From contig JBEDTR010000004.1 of assembly GCA_040119125.1 (NCBI GenBank), positions 186,001 through 250,000 on the forward strand: DNA of 64,000 nucleotides, read 5' to 3'. The notes beneath the pieces were generated by a model. The model searched no databases, had not been told where the DNA came from, and was given only the letters and a program-made list of their open reading frames with translations. Of the stretch, positions 25,114 to 34,010 are shown piece after piece; position 1 is the first letter of the stretch, and the number at the start of each line of letters is the position of its first letter. Position numbers and translations under genes: made by a program. This DNA comes from Pacificitalea sp040119125. GTDB taxonomy: Bacteria > Pseudomonadota > Alphaproteobacteria > Rhodobacterales > Rhodobacteraceae.

Positions 25114-27696
25114 CTAGAGCCGAGCAAATGCCGCGCGGATGGTCGAGGTGCTATAGGGTTTCTTCACCACTGGCGCATCGCCAAAGCCCTCATCCGCGAC
25201 CTCATTGCCGCCATAGCCTGTGGCCAGAATGAACGGCACGCCCTGTTCGCGCAGCAATCGCGCCACATCCACCGATGTCGCGTCGCCCAGATTGACGTCC
25301 AGCATCGCGTAGCTCAGCCGCACCTTGTTGGCGATCGCAAGCGCGCCTTTGAGGGTGCCCGCGACATGCACCGTCTCCGCGCCCATTTCCTTCAGAAAAT
25401 CTTCGGCGTCGAGTGCGATGACCATGTTATCTTCCAGCACCATCACCTCGCCCGATAGCACCGCCAGAGCGTCGGCACCGGGGATGCCGCCGCCCGGCAG
25501 ATCCATCACCGGCACCAGCCCGTCACCGGGACGGGCGGGGTCGCGGAACGCGGCGATATAGCGGGCGGGCACTGTGAACCGGCCCTCGACCCCGCCGATG
25601 CGATAGCTCAACTGCGCCTCGCCTTTCAGCTCATAAGGGATCGAGCGTTCGATGATCGTGGTGCCGAAGCCGCGCCGTGTCGGGGGCTGCACCGGCGGGC
25701 CGCCGACCTCTTTCCAATGCACTGTCAATTCGTCGACGGCACCGCGCTCCATCACGATCTCGACCCGGCCCAGATCCTGCGAGAGCGCCCCGTATTTCGA
25801 ACTGTTGGTGACCAATTCGTGGAACACCAGCGCCAATGTGGAAAACGCTTCGGGGGAGATCATCACATCCGGGCCAGTGATGCTGACCCGGTCGGAGCGG
25901 TCGCTGTTGAACGCCTGCAACTCCACTTCGATCAATTCGCGCAGCGATGCGGAGAACCAATCCTCCCGCGTCAGCTGGTCATGGGCCCGTGCCAGCGCCT
26001 GAATCCGGTCGCCCAAAACCGCCGTGTAATCTTGGATCGACGCCGCTGACGCACGGCTCTGGCTCATCAACCCCTGAATGAGGTTCAAGATATTGCGGAT
26101 GCGGTGGTTCAATTCCGCGATCAGCAGGCCTTGCTGTTCTTGGGCGCGCTGGCGTTCGCGGCCCGCCTCGTCGCTCATTTTCAGCACGACTTCCAGCAGC
26201 GTGATGCGCAACGCATCTGCAGCCCGCCATTCCGAAGGCAACCACGGCGCGGATTTGCCCTTCACGATCTCCTGCCACGCCTCGAAGCTTTTGCGCGGGG
26301 TCAGCCGCACGCCGTTCGGGCCGACGCTTACGGCCTTATCCGGATTGCCCGCCCATTTGACCGAGCGTGCGACCTCGCGGCGAAACAAAACGATATAATC
26401 GCGCGGCTGGCGGCTGACCGGCAGGGCCAGCAGCCCCGCGACCCGGTCGGTAAACGCCGCCGCCGCAGGGTAGATCTCGGACAGCGCGTCGGTCGCGAAA
26501 ACCGAACTGGGCGTGGCCGTGTTCAAGAACCGCGCCAACCCGAGGAATTCCTCCTCGGTCGGGGCCGAGCCATGCGCCTCGTAGCGCCCTTCGGAGAAGA
26601 TCGCGATGCCGTCATGTGCGATGACGCTGGAGACATCTTCCGCGATGGAGCCGAACTCGTCGGTAAAGCTCGCCCCGTCGCTGATCCGCGCCATCAGCCG
26701 ATCATGCAGGCCGCGTGCGCGGGTGATCTCCGACAGCTCCAGCTCCGTTTCCGATTGCGACAACTCGTAGCTAAAGATCTGGGCAAACAGCTCGACCGCC
26801 GTGCGCAGTTCGAAATCGATGTAATGCGCGTCATAATGATGGCAGGCGAACAGGCCCCACAGCTTCCCCTTGCGCAGGATCGACACGGACATGGAGGCAC
26901 GCACCCCCATATTGCGCAGGTATTCCAGATGAATGGGCGACAGTGCGCGGGTCACGCTTTGCGACAGGTCCAGCGGCTCGCCATGCGGGTTCAGGGCGGG
27001 GAGGATCTCCGCACGCGGGGCGTCGATATCGACCACCAGCCGCAGCGGATTGCGCACATAAAGCTCTCGCGCCTGCTGTGGAATGTCGGAGGCAGGGTAG
27101 CGCAGCCCCAGAAAAGGCTCGCGCCCCGCAGTCACCGTTTTCGCGATCACCTCGCCGCAGCCATCCTCGGCAAAGCGGTAGCACATCACCCGGTCAAAGC
27201 CGGTCAGCGCCCGCAGGCTGCGCGTGGCCTCCTGACACATTCCTTCCAGCGTTTCGCGCTGCGCCACACGGCGCATCATCGGCTGCACGAAGCTCAGATC
27301 TTCGCGGGGCCGGTTTGCGGGGGCCGGTTCGAATTCAAACACCATCGACCGATGCGACCGATGCAGCGCGACGTCGAAAAGCCGTCCATCGCCGAACAGC
27401 TCATAGCCGAACATGCGCGCGACGGTCTCGGTCCGATCCGCGACCTGCACCTTGCCGCGCAGATCGTGCAGCGCTTGCGCCGGAAAGAAATCGTTAAGCG
27501 ACAACCCCACCAGATCGCTTTCTGAAAGCGACAGAATATCCGCGACATTCTCGGAAACGTGCTGAACGATCCAATCCGACGACACCGCGATCAGGCAGCC
27601 GAAGCTCTGCACCGCGCCGATGGTTCTGAGGGGTTCGCGCTCGCAATTCGTCAGATCTACCTGGAACTGCGGATCGGGCTGGGGCCCTGAAGTCAT
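25114..27696 (-). CDS. bphP: bacteriophytochrome HWE histidine kinase with C-terminal receiver
   Basis: An 860-residue red/far-red light sensor kinase. Order: N-terminal segment with the likely biliverdin-binding Cys18 (LTNCEREPL); PAS to about 125; GAF to about 315 with YPASDIPQQARELY, SPIHLEYLRNMGVRASMSVS and LFACHHYD; PHY to about 510 with the tongue motif RLTPRKSFEAWQE; HWE kinase with ELNHRIRNILNLIQG and the N-box FHELVTNSSKYGALS; then a receiver (about 748-860) whose phospho-acceptor is Asp near 800 in YAMLDVNLG. Carrying its own receiver makes it a hybrid kinase with no separate output in the window. It diverges from a heme oxygenase gene that would supply its chromophore. Confidence 0.95.
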   Translation of the reverse strand: MTSGPQPDPQFQVDLTNCEREPLRTIGAVQSFGCLIAVSSDWIVQHVSENVADILSLSESDLVGLSLNDFFPAQALHDLRGKVQVADRTETVARMFGYELFGDGRLFDVALHRSHRSMVFEFEPAPANRPREDLSFVQPMMRRVAQRETLEGMCQEATRSLRALTGFDRVMCYRFAEDGCGEVIAKTVTAGREPFLGLRYPASDIPQQARELYVRNPLRLVVDIDAPRAEILPALNPHGEPLDLSQSVTRALSPIHLEYLRNMGVRASMSVSILRKGKLWGLFACHHYDAHYIDFELRTAVELFAQIFSYELSQSETELELSEITRARGLHDRLMARISDGASFTDEFGSIAEDVSSVIAHDGIAIFSEGRYEAHGSAPTEEEFLGLARFLNTATPSSVFATDALSEIYPAAAAFTDRVAGLLALPVSRQPRDYIVLFRREVARSVKWAGNPDKAVSVGPNGVRLTPRKSFEAWQEIVKGKSAPWLPSEWRAADALRITLLEVVLKMSDEAGRERQRAQEQQGLLIAELNHRIRNILNLIQGLMSQSRASAASIQDYTAVLGDRIQALARAHDQLTREDWFSASLRELIEVELQAFNSDRSDRVSITGPDVMISPEAFSTLALVFHELVTNSSKYGALSQDLGRVEIVMERGAVDELTVHWKEVGGPPVQPPTRRGFGTTIIERSIPYELKGEAQLSYRIGGVEGRFTVPARYIAAFRDPARPGDGLVPVMDLPGGGIPGADALAVLSGEVMVLEDNMVIALDAEDFLKEMGAETVHVAGTLKGALAIANKVRLSYAMLDVNLGDATSVDVARLLREQGVPFILATGYGGNEVADEGFGDAPVVKKPYSTSTIRAAFARL

Positions 27697-27855
27697 ATGG
27701 CTGCGTCCTGTCTGCCCGTGTCCTTGCAGAACGACGGTCGAGTTCCCTGTGATCTGGGGTGATTATGAATGCCCGCGCGGCTTCGGTTGCGCGCGGCCTC
27801 CCCCGGTTTTATGCTCTGCCATCTTTGCCCGTTTTCAGGAATTTCACAATTGGCA

Positions 27856-28512
27856 ATGCTGCGAAACGCCTTGCGGACTGGCTTGTCCGACGCGCATCTC
27901 CGGGTGGATCGGCTGTATTCTCGTTTCGATCTGACCGCTCCGCTTGGTCTGGCTGCGTTTTGCCGCGCCAATGAGAACGCGTTGCGGACGATCCGGTTCC
28001 CGGCGCCATCGGCTGCGCGCGCGGCGGAGGATCGGGCCGCGCCTAGCCAAAGCGCGTCTCTCGACGGTGCCCCACATCCCATCGATACGGCGCCGATGAT
28101 CGCGGCATTGCAGGCGGACCGGCAGACGCTTGGGGATGACACCCCGTTGCCGCCGCTGGACGGGCTCGCGATGTCCCCGCATCGCGTCGCGGTGGCCTAC
28201 ATCCTGCTTGGGTCGCGGCTGGGCACGCAGGTGCTGCGCCGTGACTGGGCCCAAAGCGATGATCTGCGGGTGCAGGGGGCCGGGCGCTATTTCGCGCTGC
28301 CGCCGCTGACGGCGGAGTGGCGGCGGCTGGTGGCCGATCTCGACACCCAGCCGACCGCCAGCGCCGAGGCGCAGCAGATCCTGACGGATGCCGAGGCGAT
28401 CTTTGACCTGTTTGCCCGCGCCGCGCAGCTGGAACTGGCCCGGCTTGGGCTGGACGCGCCTGACGATGAGCCCGGCGACGTGACGGATGCCGAGGCTGAT
28501 CCCCAAACGTGA
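27856..28512 (+). CDS. bphO: biliverdin-producing heme oxygenase (BphO-like)
   Basis: About 218 residues from the start chosen; an ATG 29 codons upstream (27769) is also in frame. The start LRNALRTGLSDAHLRVDRLYS matches the first helix of bacterial heme oxygenases, in which the His of SDAH (residue 14 here) is the proximal heme ligand. The later segment VAVAYILLGSRLGTQVLRR matches the distal helix with its Gly-rich kink. The acidic C-terminal tail is extra. It would open heme to biliverdin, CO and iron. Its position back-to-back with bphP supports a role in chromophore supply. Divergence from the family is considerable, so the call rests on the two motifs plus context. Confidence 0.8.
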   Translation: MLRNALRTGLSDAHLRVDRLYSRFDLTAPLGLAAFCRANENALRTIRFPAPSAARAAEDRAAPSQSASLDGAPHPIDTAPMIAALQADRQTLGDDTPLPPLDGLAMSPHRVAVAYILLGSRLGTQVLRRDWAQSDDLRVQGAGRYFALPPLTAEWRRLVADLDTQPTASAEAQQILTDAEAIFDLFARAAQLELARLGLDAPDDEPGDVTDAEADPQT

Positions 28513-28643
28513 CGCCGGGGCCGCAGTTGGCGCTCTGATCCCACGCCTTCCATGCACGCCTGCGTGAGCGCCCATAGCGCGCCGGGAACCGTCGCGCCCC
28601 ATGGGCCGTTTCCCTGTCGAAGTCCGCAGGTAGGGAGGCCCGC

Positions 28644-28874
28644 ATGACCGATTATCCCCATGGCACTCGCGTCGAATGGAACTGGGCCAACGGCACTGGC
28701 ACCGGCAAGGTGCAGCGCAAGTTCACTGAACGTGTAACGCGCAAGATTTCCGGCGCGGAGATCACCCGCAACGCCGATGACGACAACCCCGCCTATCTGA
28801 TCGAACAGGAGGATGGCGACGAGGTGCTCAAATCCGCGTCTGAGCTACGCCGCGCGGGCGATGGCGAAAGCTGA
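28644..28874 (+). CDS. DUF2945 (hypervirulence-associated TUDOR-like) protein
   Basis: A 76-residue protein with the DUF2945 pattern: GTRVEWNWANGTGTGKV near the start, then the Thr/Arg-rich middle, then AYLIEQEDGDEVLKSASEL. Such proteins are small SH3/TUDOR-like domains of unknown function, common beside DNA-related genes. It starts after AGGGAGG and ends 6 bp before topoisomerase IB, so the pair is likely one transcript. Confidence 0.88.
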   Translation: MTDYPHGTRVEWNWANGTGTGKVQRKFTERVTRKISGAEITRNADDDNPAYLIEQEDGDEVLKSASELRRAGDGES

Positions 28875-28880
28875 CGCGCC

Positions 28881-29879
28881 ATGACCCCGCCGCGCGGCCT
28901 GATCCATTACCCCGACGACCGGCCCGGCATTGCCCGGCGGCGGTGTGGGCGCGGGTTCAGCTATCTTGCCGCCGATGGCACACGCATCGACTGCAAGGAG
29001 GAGCGCGCGCGCATCAATGCCATCGCCGTGCCCCCCGCTTATGAAGACGTCTGGATCAGCCCCCATGCCAACGGGCATTTGCAGGCGACGGGCCGTGACG
29101 CGCGCACGCGCAAACAATACCGCTACCACCCCGATTGGTCGGCCCATACGGCGCGGACAAAATTCGCCGGTCTGCATGGGTTTGGCCTGTCGCTGCCCCG
29201 CCTGCGGGGGCGCATCTACGCCGGTCTGACGGCGGAACCGGGGGATCCGGAACTTGCCATCGCGGCGGTGCTGGCGCTGATCGACCGTGGCTCGCTTCGC
29301 GTCGGGCATCCGGATTACACCGCCGAGAATGGCAGCTACGGCGCGGTCACCCTGCGCCCACGCCACGCCCGGCTGAAAGGCGGCGGCGTGACGCTCGATT
29401 TCGTCGCCAAGGGCGGCAAGAAGGTCTCCACACGCATCAACGGCACCCGCCTCGCCCGCGCGCTGGCGGAGGTGCAGGACCTGCCCGGCGGCACGCTCGT
29501 AGGCTGGATCGACGACCAAGGCGCGCCGCATCCCGTGCGATCCGATCAGATCAACGCGGTAATGGCGGAGTGCTGCGGCGAGGGCGCAACGCCCAAGACC
29601 TTCCGCACATGGAACGGCACATTGGCCGCATTTCGCTGCGCATTGGATGCGCCGCCCGCGGAGGCCGTCACGATCAAGGCATTGGCCGACGCGGCCTCCG
29701 ACACTCTGCACAACACCCCCGCCATTGCGCGGTCGTCCTACATCCATCCGCGTGTTCTGGACCTTGTCGGCCTCGACCCCGAAGACCGCAGCGCGCGCCT
29801 AAATGCCTTGACGCCCGAGACCGGACGCGGCTGGCGCAGCGGCGAGCCCGAACTGCTGGCCTATCTGGAGGAGGGCTAG
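28881..29879 (+). CDS. DNA topoisomerase IB
   Basis: A 332-residue poxvirus-like type IB topoisomerase, which relaxes supercoils through a 3'-phosphotyrosine intermediate. Visible elements are the N-terminal ATGRDARTRKQYRYHPDW, active-site region GHPDYTAENGSYG, catalytic segment PKTFRTWNGT (with the Arg) and SSYIHP, whose Tyr (near residue 290) is the likely nucleophile. Length is normal. The stop lies only 3 bp before a structured repeat, which would be in the transcript's 3' end. Confidence 0.93.
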   Translation: MTPPRGLIHYPDDRPGIARRRCGRGFSYLAADGTRIDCKEERARINAIAVPPAYEDVWISPHANGHLQATGRDARTRKQYRYHPDWSAHTARTKFAGLHGFGLSLPRLRGRIYAGLTAEPGDPELAIAAVLALIDRGSLRVGHPDYTAENGSYGAVTLRPRHARLKGGGVTLDFVAKGGKKVSTRINGTRLARALAEVQDLPGGTLVGWIDDQGAPHPVRSDQINAVMAECCGEGATPKTFRTWNGTLAAFRCALDAPPAEAVTIKALADAASDTLHNTPAIARSSYIHPRVLDLVGLDPEDRSARLNALTPETGRGWRSGEPELLAYLEEG

Positions 29880-29882
29880 CCT

Positions 29883-30033
29883 CGCCCGCGAACAAGCGAA
29901 GCGCGCGGGCGAGCGCCTGCCCGTTCCGGCGGGCTGGCGCTTGGCCACCTCACGCTAACCTCCGAGCAGGGAGGGACTTGGCTCCCATAAAGCGCGCTGC
30001 TCACTTGGAGCAGCGCCATCCCCTGGGCAGACT
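29883..30033 (+). repeat. structured repeat copy 1a
   Basis: A 151-bp copy of the window's dispersed structured repeat. Hairpin I: arms CGCCCGCG and CGCGGGCG, bulge AACAA, inner stem GC/GC, loop GAA. Hairpin II: AGCGCCTGCCCG and CGGGCTGGCGCT. It begins 3 bp after the topoisomerase stop. The far end (CCCTGGGCAGACT) has drifted from consensus. Confidence 0.85.
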
Positions 30034-30084
30034 CCCATCGGTCCCGGCCTCTCAACGTCAAGCGACCTTCGATTTCGGCGCATC

Positions 30085-30235
30085 CGCCCGCGAACAAGCG
30101 AAGCGCGCGGGCGAGCGCCTGCCCGTTCCGGCGGGCTGGCGCTTTACCACCTTACGCTAACCTCGAAGCGGGGAGGGGGTTGGCTGGGATAAAGTGCCCC
30201 GCCCAACCGGAGCAGCGCCACCCCACGGGCAGGCT
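30085..30235 (+). repeat. structured repeat copy 1b
   Basis: A second 151-bp copy, in direct orientation, 202 bp after copy 1a. The first 58 bases are identical to copy 1a except near the end, while the middle has diverged. The consensus end CCACGGGCAGGCT is intact. It lies 16 bp from the ggpS-like stop on the other strand. Confidence 0.85.
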
Positions 30236-30250
30236 CGCGGCGCGCCTAAC

Positions 30251-31732
30251 TCAGCTTTGCCACTTCATGTCGAAATACCGCCGCTGATCTTCGGCCCATG
30301 CGCGGATGTCGTATTTCTCCACATGACCGCGCAGCTGCTTCATCCGGCTGGCGCGCTCCTCTGGGCCCATTTCCAGCGCCTGCAGGATCGCAGTGTCCAT
30401 CGAGCGGTGCGAGAACGGGTTGGTCGGCACCGCCGCATCCATCTCCACCGCCGCGCCCGCGAATTCCGACAGCACCAGCACGCCCTGACCGTCGATCCGG
30501 GAGGCCACGAATTCCTTGGCGACAAGGTTCATGCCATCGGCCAGCGGGGTGATCCATGCCACATCCGCCGCCTGATAATAGCCAATCAGCTCGGTGAACG
30601 GGATCGCGCGGGAGATCAGCGCCAGCGGCTGCCACTCGAACGTGCCGAACCGCCCGTTGATCCGGCCCGCCGTGGCCTCGATCTCGTTCTGGATTTCCTC
30701 ATAGGCGGTCATGGCGCGGTTGGCGCTGACCGACACATGCATCAGCCGCAGCTTGCCGCGCAGATGCGGGTTGGCCTCCAGCAGACGCTCATAGCTTTGC
30801 AACTGCTCGATCCCGCCCTTGGTGTAATCGGTGCGCCCGACCGACAGGATCATCTGGCTGTCGCCCATCTCCTCGCGGACCGATGCGGCGGCGATGCGGG
30901 TTTCCTCGCTGCGGGCGAGCTGCTCGATATAGCTGGTATCCACGCCCACAGCCGAAGACGCGATGGCGATCTCGCGGCCGTCAAAGGCGATGCGCACCGG
31001 GGTCGTGGCCTCGTTCAGCGCGGTGCCTTCGGAGAAGAAATCCGGATTGACCTTCTCGCGCTTGACCTCGCCGATATCGAACAGCGACCGCGCGACAGAG
31101 ACGAAATTATTGGCGTAGCGCGGGATATGAAAGCCCACCACATCGCAGGCCAGCAGGCTTTGCGTGATTTCCTTGCGCCACGGCAGCACGTTGAACATAT
31201 CCGCCGACGGGAACGGCGTGTGGTGGAAGAAGCTGATCCGCAGATCGGGCCGCAGCTGGCGCAGATAGCCGGGCACCAGCCACAGGTTATAATCATGCAC
31301 CCAGACCACAGCGCCTTCGGCGGCTTCGGCGGCGGCGGCCTCGGCGAAGGACCAATTCACCTCGCGGAAGGTCGGCCAATCCACGGGGTCGTAGTTATAC
31401 TTCTCCTTGAACGAATGCAGGATCGGCCAGAACGCCTCCTTCGAGGTGACATGGTAGAAGCTCGACACCTGCTTGGCGGTCAAAGGCAGACGCGACACGG
31501 AATATTTGCCGTAGCTGTCCTCGATCTGGATCACGCGCTCAAATTCGGGGTTGCTGGGATCCTCGGCCTGTTTCCACGCCACCCACGCGCCCTTGTCATA
31601 CTGCCCGAAGAAGCTTTTCAGCGTGGGCACGATACCGTTGGGGCTTTTGTTCTCGTGGTATTCGATCTTGCCGTTGACCTCGACCTCCTCATAGGGCTGA
31701 CGATGGTAAACGATGACCAGTTCGGACGGCAT
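30251..31732 (-). CDS. ggpS: GT20 synthase, probably glucosylglycerol-phosphate synthase
   Basis: About 493 residues of the trehalose-6-phosphate synthase clan. Nucleotide-sugar and phosphate contacts are visible: WVHDYNLWLVPGYLRQL, FFHHTPFPSADMF, SVGRTDYTKGG and LADGMNLVAKEFVASR. The N-terminus reads NGIVPTLKSFF, unlike the GGL loop of typical OtsA, and the neighbours are glycerol-3-phosphate dehydrogenase and a sugar phosphatase, with no trehalose phosphatase of OtsB type. I therefore favour glucosylglycerol-3-phosphate synthesis from ADP-glucose and sn-glycerol-3-phosphate. The ATG at 31732 follows AAGGAG; an ORF extension of 12 codons overlaps the phosphatase gene. Trehalose-6-phosphate synthesis remains the alternative. 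Confidence 0.8.
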   Translation of the reverse strand: MPSELVIVYHRQPYEEVEVNGKIEYHENKSPNGIVPTLKSFFGQYDKGAWVAWKQAEDPSNPEFERVIQIEDSYGKYSVSRLPLTAKQVSSFYHVTSKEAFWPILHSFKEKYNYDPVDWPTFREVNWSFAEAAAAEAAEGAVVWVHDYNLWLVPGYLRQLRPDLRISFFHHTPFPSADMFNVLPWRKEITQSLLACDVVGFHIPRYANNFVSVARSLFDIGEVKREKVNPDFFSEGTALNEATTPVRIAFDGREIAIASSAVGVDTSYIEQLARSEETRIAAASVREEMGDSQMILSVGRTDYTKGGIEQLQSYERLLEANPHLRGKLRLMHVSVSANRAMTAYEEIQNEIEATAGRINGRFGTFEWQPLALISRAIPFTELIGYYQAADVAWITPLADGMNLVAKEFVASRIDGQGVLVLSEFAGAAVEMDAAVPTNPFSHRSMDTAILQALEMGPEERASRMKQLRGHVEKYDIRAWAEDQRRYFDMKWQS

Positions 31733-31733
31733 C

Positions 31734-32534
31734 TCAGGCTCCTTCAGACAGTTCAGGGGTATCGGCATGCAGATCGAAATGGCGCACGGCTTCCAAAATG
31801 CCAGCGGCCCCGATCGCGGTCGCCTGATAACACATGGGCACGTTGCGGACCTGATCCAGCAGCGCGGCCTCGGACCCGCCGACCGCCACGGATTTCAAAC
31901 CGCATTGCAGCATCGACAGATCGTTCATCGTGTCGCCGGCGCATAGGATGTTGCGCTCATCCAGACCTAGATGGCTCACCAGACGGCGCAGCGACGGGCC
32001 TTTCGACACGCCGCGCGGCAGCACGTCGAAATAGCGGTTGTCGGAAATCAGATGATCGAGCTCTAGGGCCTGCACCTTTGCCACCGCAGTCTCGGATTCA
32101 AACGCGTCAGGCGTCAGGTCGTAGCTGACGCGGTAGCGAAAATCGGTGGGTTGCAGCGTCAGGCCCGGATGGCCCTCCAGCGCGGCGCGCACCGCCGCAC
32201 CATTGTCGCCCCAGCGCCCGGCGATGTCTTCTTCCAGCGCGGGGATGGGCGCGATTTTGCGGACTTCGGTGACCTGGGCGATGGTGGTGCCGACATCGCC
32301 CACCACATATTCCGGCCATGGCAGCCCCTGTGCCGCGCACATGTCGAGGATGAATTCCGGGTCGCGCCCGGTGACAAAGATCAGGCCCACGCTCTCGCGG
32401 TTGGCTTCGATCCAGTCATACAGCGTCCGGCGCGCAGTTTCGCTGCCGCCCAGAAACGTGCCGTCAAGGTCGGTCGCCAGCACAAAATCGCAGGAAGACA
32501 GATCGGTGCGCGTGGCGGAGAAGGGAAGCGTCAT
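31734..32534 (-). CDS. HAD-IIB sugar phosphatase, probably glucosylglycerol-3-phosphatase
   Basis: A 266-residue HAD phosphatase of the sucrose-phosphatase/mannosylglycerate-phosphatase branch. Motif I is LATDLDGTFLGG (Asp nucleophile near residue 21), motif II lies in FVTGRD, and motif IV is CAGDTMNDLSML. A Lys for motif III lies in RGVSKGPSLRRL. One base separates its stop from the synthase start and one base separates it from gpsA. It would remove the phosphate from the synthase product. The exact substrate is inferred from the operon. Confidence 0.83.
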   Translation of the reverse strand: MTLPFSATRTDLSSCDFVLATDLDGTFLGGSETARRTLYDWIEANRESVGLIFVTGRDPEFILDMCAAQGLPWPEYVVGDVGTTIAQVTEVRKIAPIPALEEDIAGRWGDNGAAVRAALEGHPGLTLQPTDFRYRVSYDLTPDAFESETAVAKVQALELDHLISDNRYFDVLPRGVSKGPSLRRLVSHLGLDERNILCAGDTMNDLSMLQCGLKSVAVGGSEAALLDQVRNVPMCYQATAIGAAGILEAVRHFDLHADTPELSEGA

Positions 32535-32535
32535 A

Positions 32536-33669
32536 TCAGGCGATGTCCTTTACAGTATCGGTAAGCGCGGTTTCCACCGCATCGCCGAACGGATGGTCGA
32601 GCGAAATTTCCATCGCCCGCGGTTCGGCCTGAATGGGGCGGGACCAGAAATTGGCGAAGGTGCTGCGCAGGTCGGCACCGTCATGCAAGATCGCATGCAC
32701 CACCCGGCAGATCGGCATCGGCAGGCCGATCCGGTCGGCCAATTGCACGATGGAGACGGCGTTGACCTCGCCTTCGACGACCACGGGCCGCCCGTCAAAA
32801 CATTTGTCCCGCGCGATCCCTTGGCCCAATTGCATGCCCAGAGACATGTTGCGGCTGGTGGTAGAGGAACAGGTCAGCGTCAGATCGCCGGTGCCGGTCA
32901 GGCCGGTCACGGTTTCGCGCTGCCCTCCCAATGCCTCGGCCAGCGCTTTCATCTCCTCGATCCCCATCGAGATCAGCGCCGCGCGGGTGTTCTCGGCAAA
33001 TCCCGCGCCCATCATCATGCCGCAGGCGATGGCGATTACGTTTTTCACCGCGCCGCCGACTTCCACCCCGGTCAGGTCATCCGACAGATAGGGCCGGAAC
33101 GTGGCAGATCCTAGCGAGACCGCAAGTCGTGCGGCGGGGCTTTCATGCGGGGCGAGTCGGTCGTGATAGGTGAACGGAAATGCCACCGTCGCGGCGGTCG
33201 GATGGGCCAGCGCGGTTTCGGCGGCAAATGTCGGGCCGCTGATCGCGCCGATCGGATTGCCGCGCAATTCCTGCGCCGCGACCTCGGACATCAGCAGGCC
33301 GGTCCCGGTCTCGATCCCCTTGGCGCATAGCGCCACCGGCGCGGCGGGGTCCACATGCGGCGCGATCCGGGCGCACATGTCGCGCAGCGTGCGCGACGGC
33401 GTGACGACCAGCACCGCCTCCGCGCCCTTCAGCGCCGCCGCCAGATCGGTGGTGGCGCGCATCGGCGGCAGGTCGATGTCGGGGAGGTATTTCGAATTGC
33501 GGCAATGGGTGTTGATTTCATGCGCAGCGTCTTCGTTGCGGCCCCAGATGGTGACCGAGCGTCCGGCCCGCGCCAGCACGGCGGCCAGTGCGGTGCCCCA
33601 TGATCCCGCACCGATTACGGTGACGGACCGGTAGGGATGCGCGACCGACGCCTTGTTGTGTTCTGTCAT
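32536..33669 (-). CDS. gpsA: NAD(P)-dependent glycerol-3-phosphate dehydrogenase
   Basis: 377 residues; reduces dihydroxyacetone phosphate to sn-glycerol-3-phosphate. The Rossmann loop is VIGAGSWGTALAAVLA, followed by NSKYLPDIDLP, CAKGIETGTGLLMSEV, the catalytic region GAVKNVIAIACGMMMG and the conserved LTGTGDLTLTCSS. The C-terminus extends about 40 residues beyond the usual end (EPRAMEISLDHPFGDAVETA). As first gene of the operon with the phosphatase and synthase it would supply the glycerol-3-phosphate acceptor. It may be a second, osmolyte-dedicated copy, since housekeeping gpsA usually has other neighbours. Confidence 0.92.
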   Translation of the reverse strand: MTEHNKASVAHPYRSVTVIGAGSWGTALAAVLARAGRSVTIWGRNEDAAHEINTHCRNSKYLPDIDLPPMRATTDLAAALKGAEAVLVVTPSRTLRDMCARIAPHVDPAAPVALCAKGIETGTGLLMSEVAAQELRGNPIGAISGPTFAAETALAHPTAATVAFPFTYHDRLAPHESPAARLAVSLGSATFRPYLSDDLTGVEVGGAVKNVIAIACGMMMGAGFAENTRAALISMGIEEMKALAEALGGQRETVTGLTGTGDLTLTCSSTTSRNMSLGMQLGQGIARDKCFDGRPVVVEGEVNAVSIVQLADRIGLPMPICRVVHAILHDGADLRSTFANFWSRPIQAEPRAMEISLDHPFGDAVETALTDTVKDIA

Positions 33670-34010
33670 GACCCGGTAGGTCCTCGCTTGCAGCTATTCC
33701 AGTATCGGCAGCCCGGCATCGCCGCATCGCGGGGCGTCGCAGGCCGGTCCGGGCAGCGCCGCTGGCCGCAATGCCATGCCGCGCCGCGTGCGGGGATGCG
33801 TGTCGCCACGCGCGCCCCGCTCGGACCAGCGAAAGGATAGGGTGACGCGCCGGGGTTTCAACCGGAATGCTGCGTGGCGGCATGGCGCGGGGCACCTTCG
33901 GCGGCGGGGCAGGGCCGCCCGTTGCATGCGCAGTCAGGCAGGAGCGCCCCGCGTCTGCGCTGCCTAAAATGTGAGCGGTAACGGGATCGGCGTCGGTCCC
34001 CGGCACCCTC
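33670..34010. other. intergenic region, nothing specific seen
   Basis: A 341-bp gap upstream of gpsA and downstream of btuD. It must hold the promoter of the gpsA operon, but I could not single out a convincing promoter, operator or terminator. ORFs crossing it are antisense shadows of gpsA and were rejected. Confidence 0.5.

Noticed and set aside
30194..32128. Open frame of 644 codons opposite ggpS and the phosphatase
   Set aside because: Antisense to two genes with intact catalytic motifs; composition is His/Gln/Arg-rich as expected for a complementary frame.
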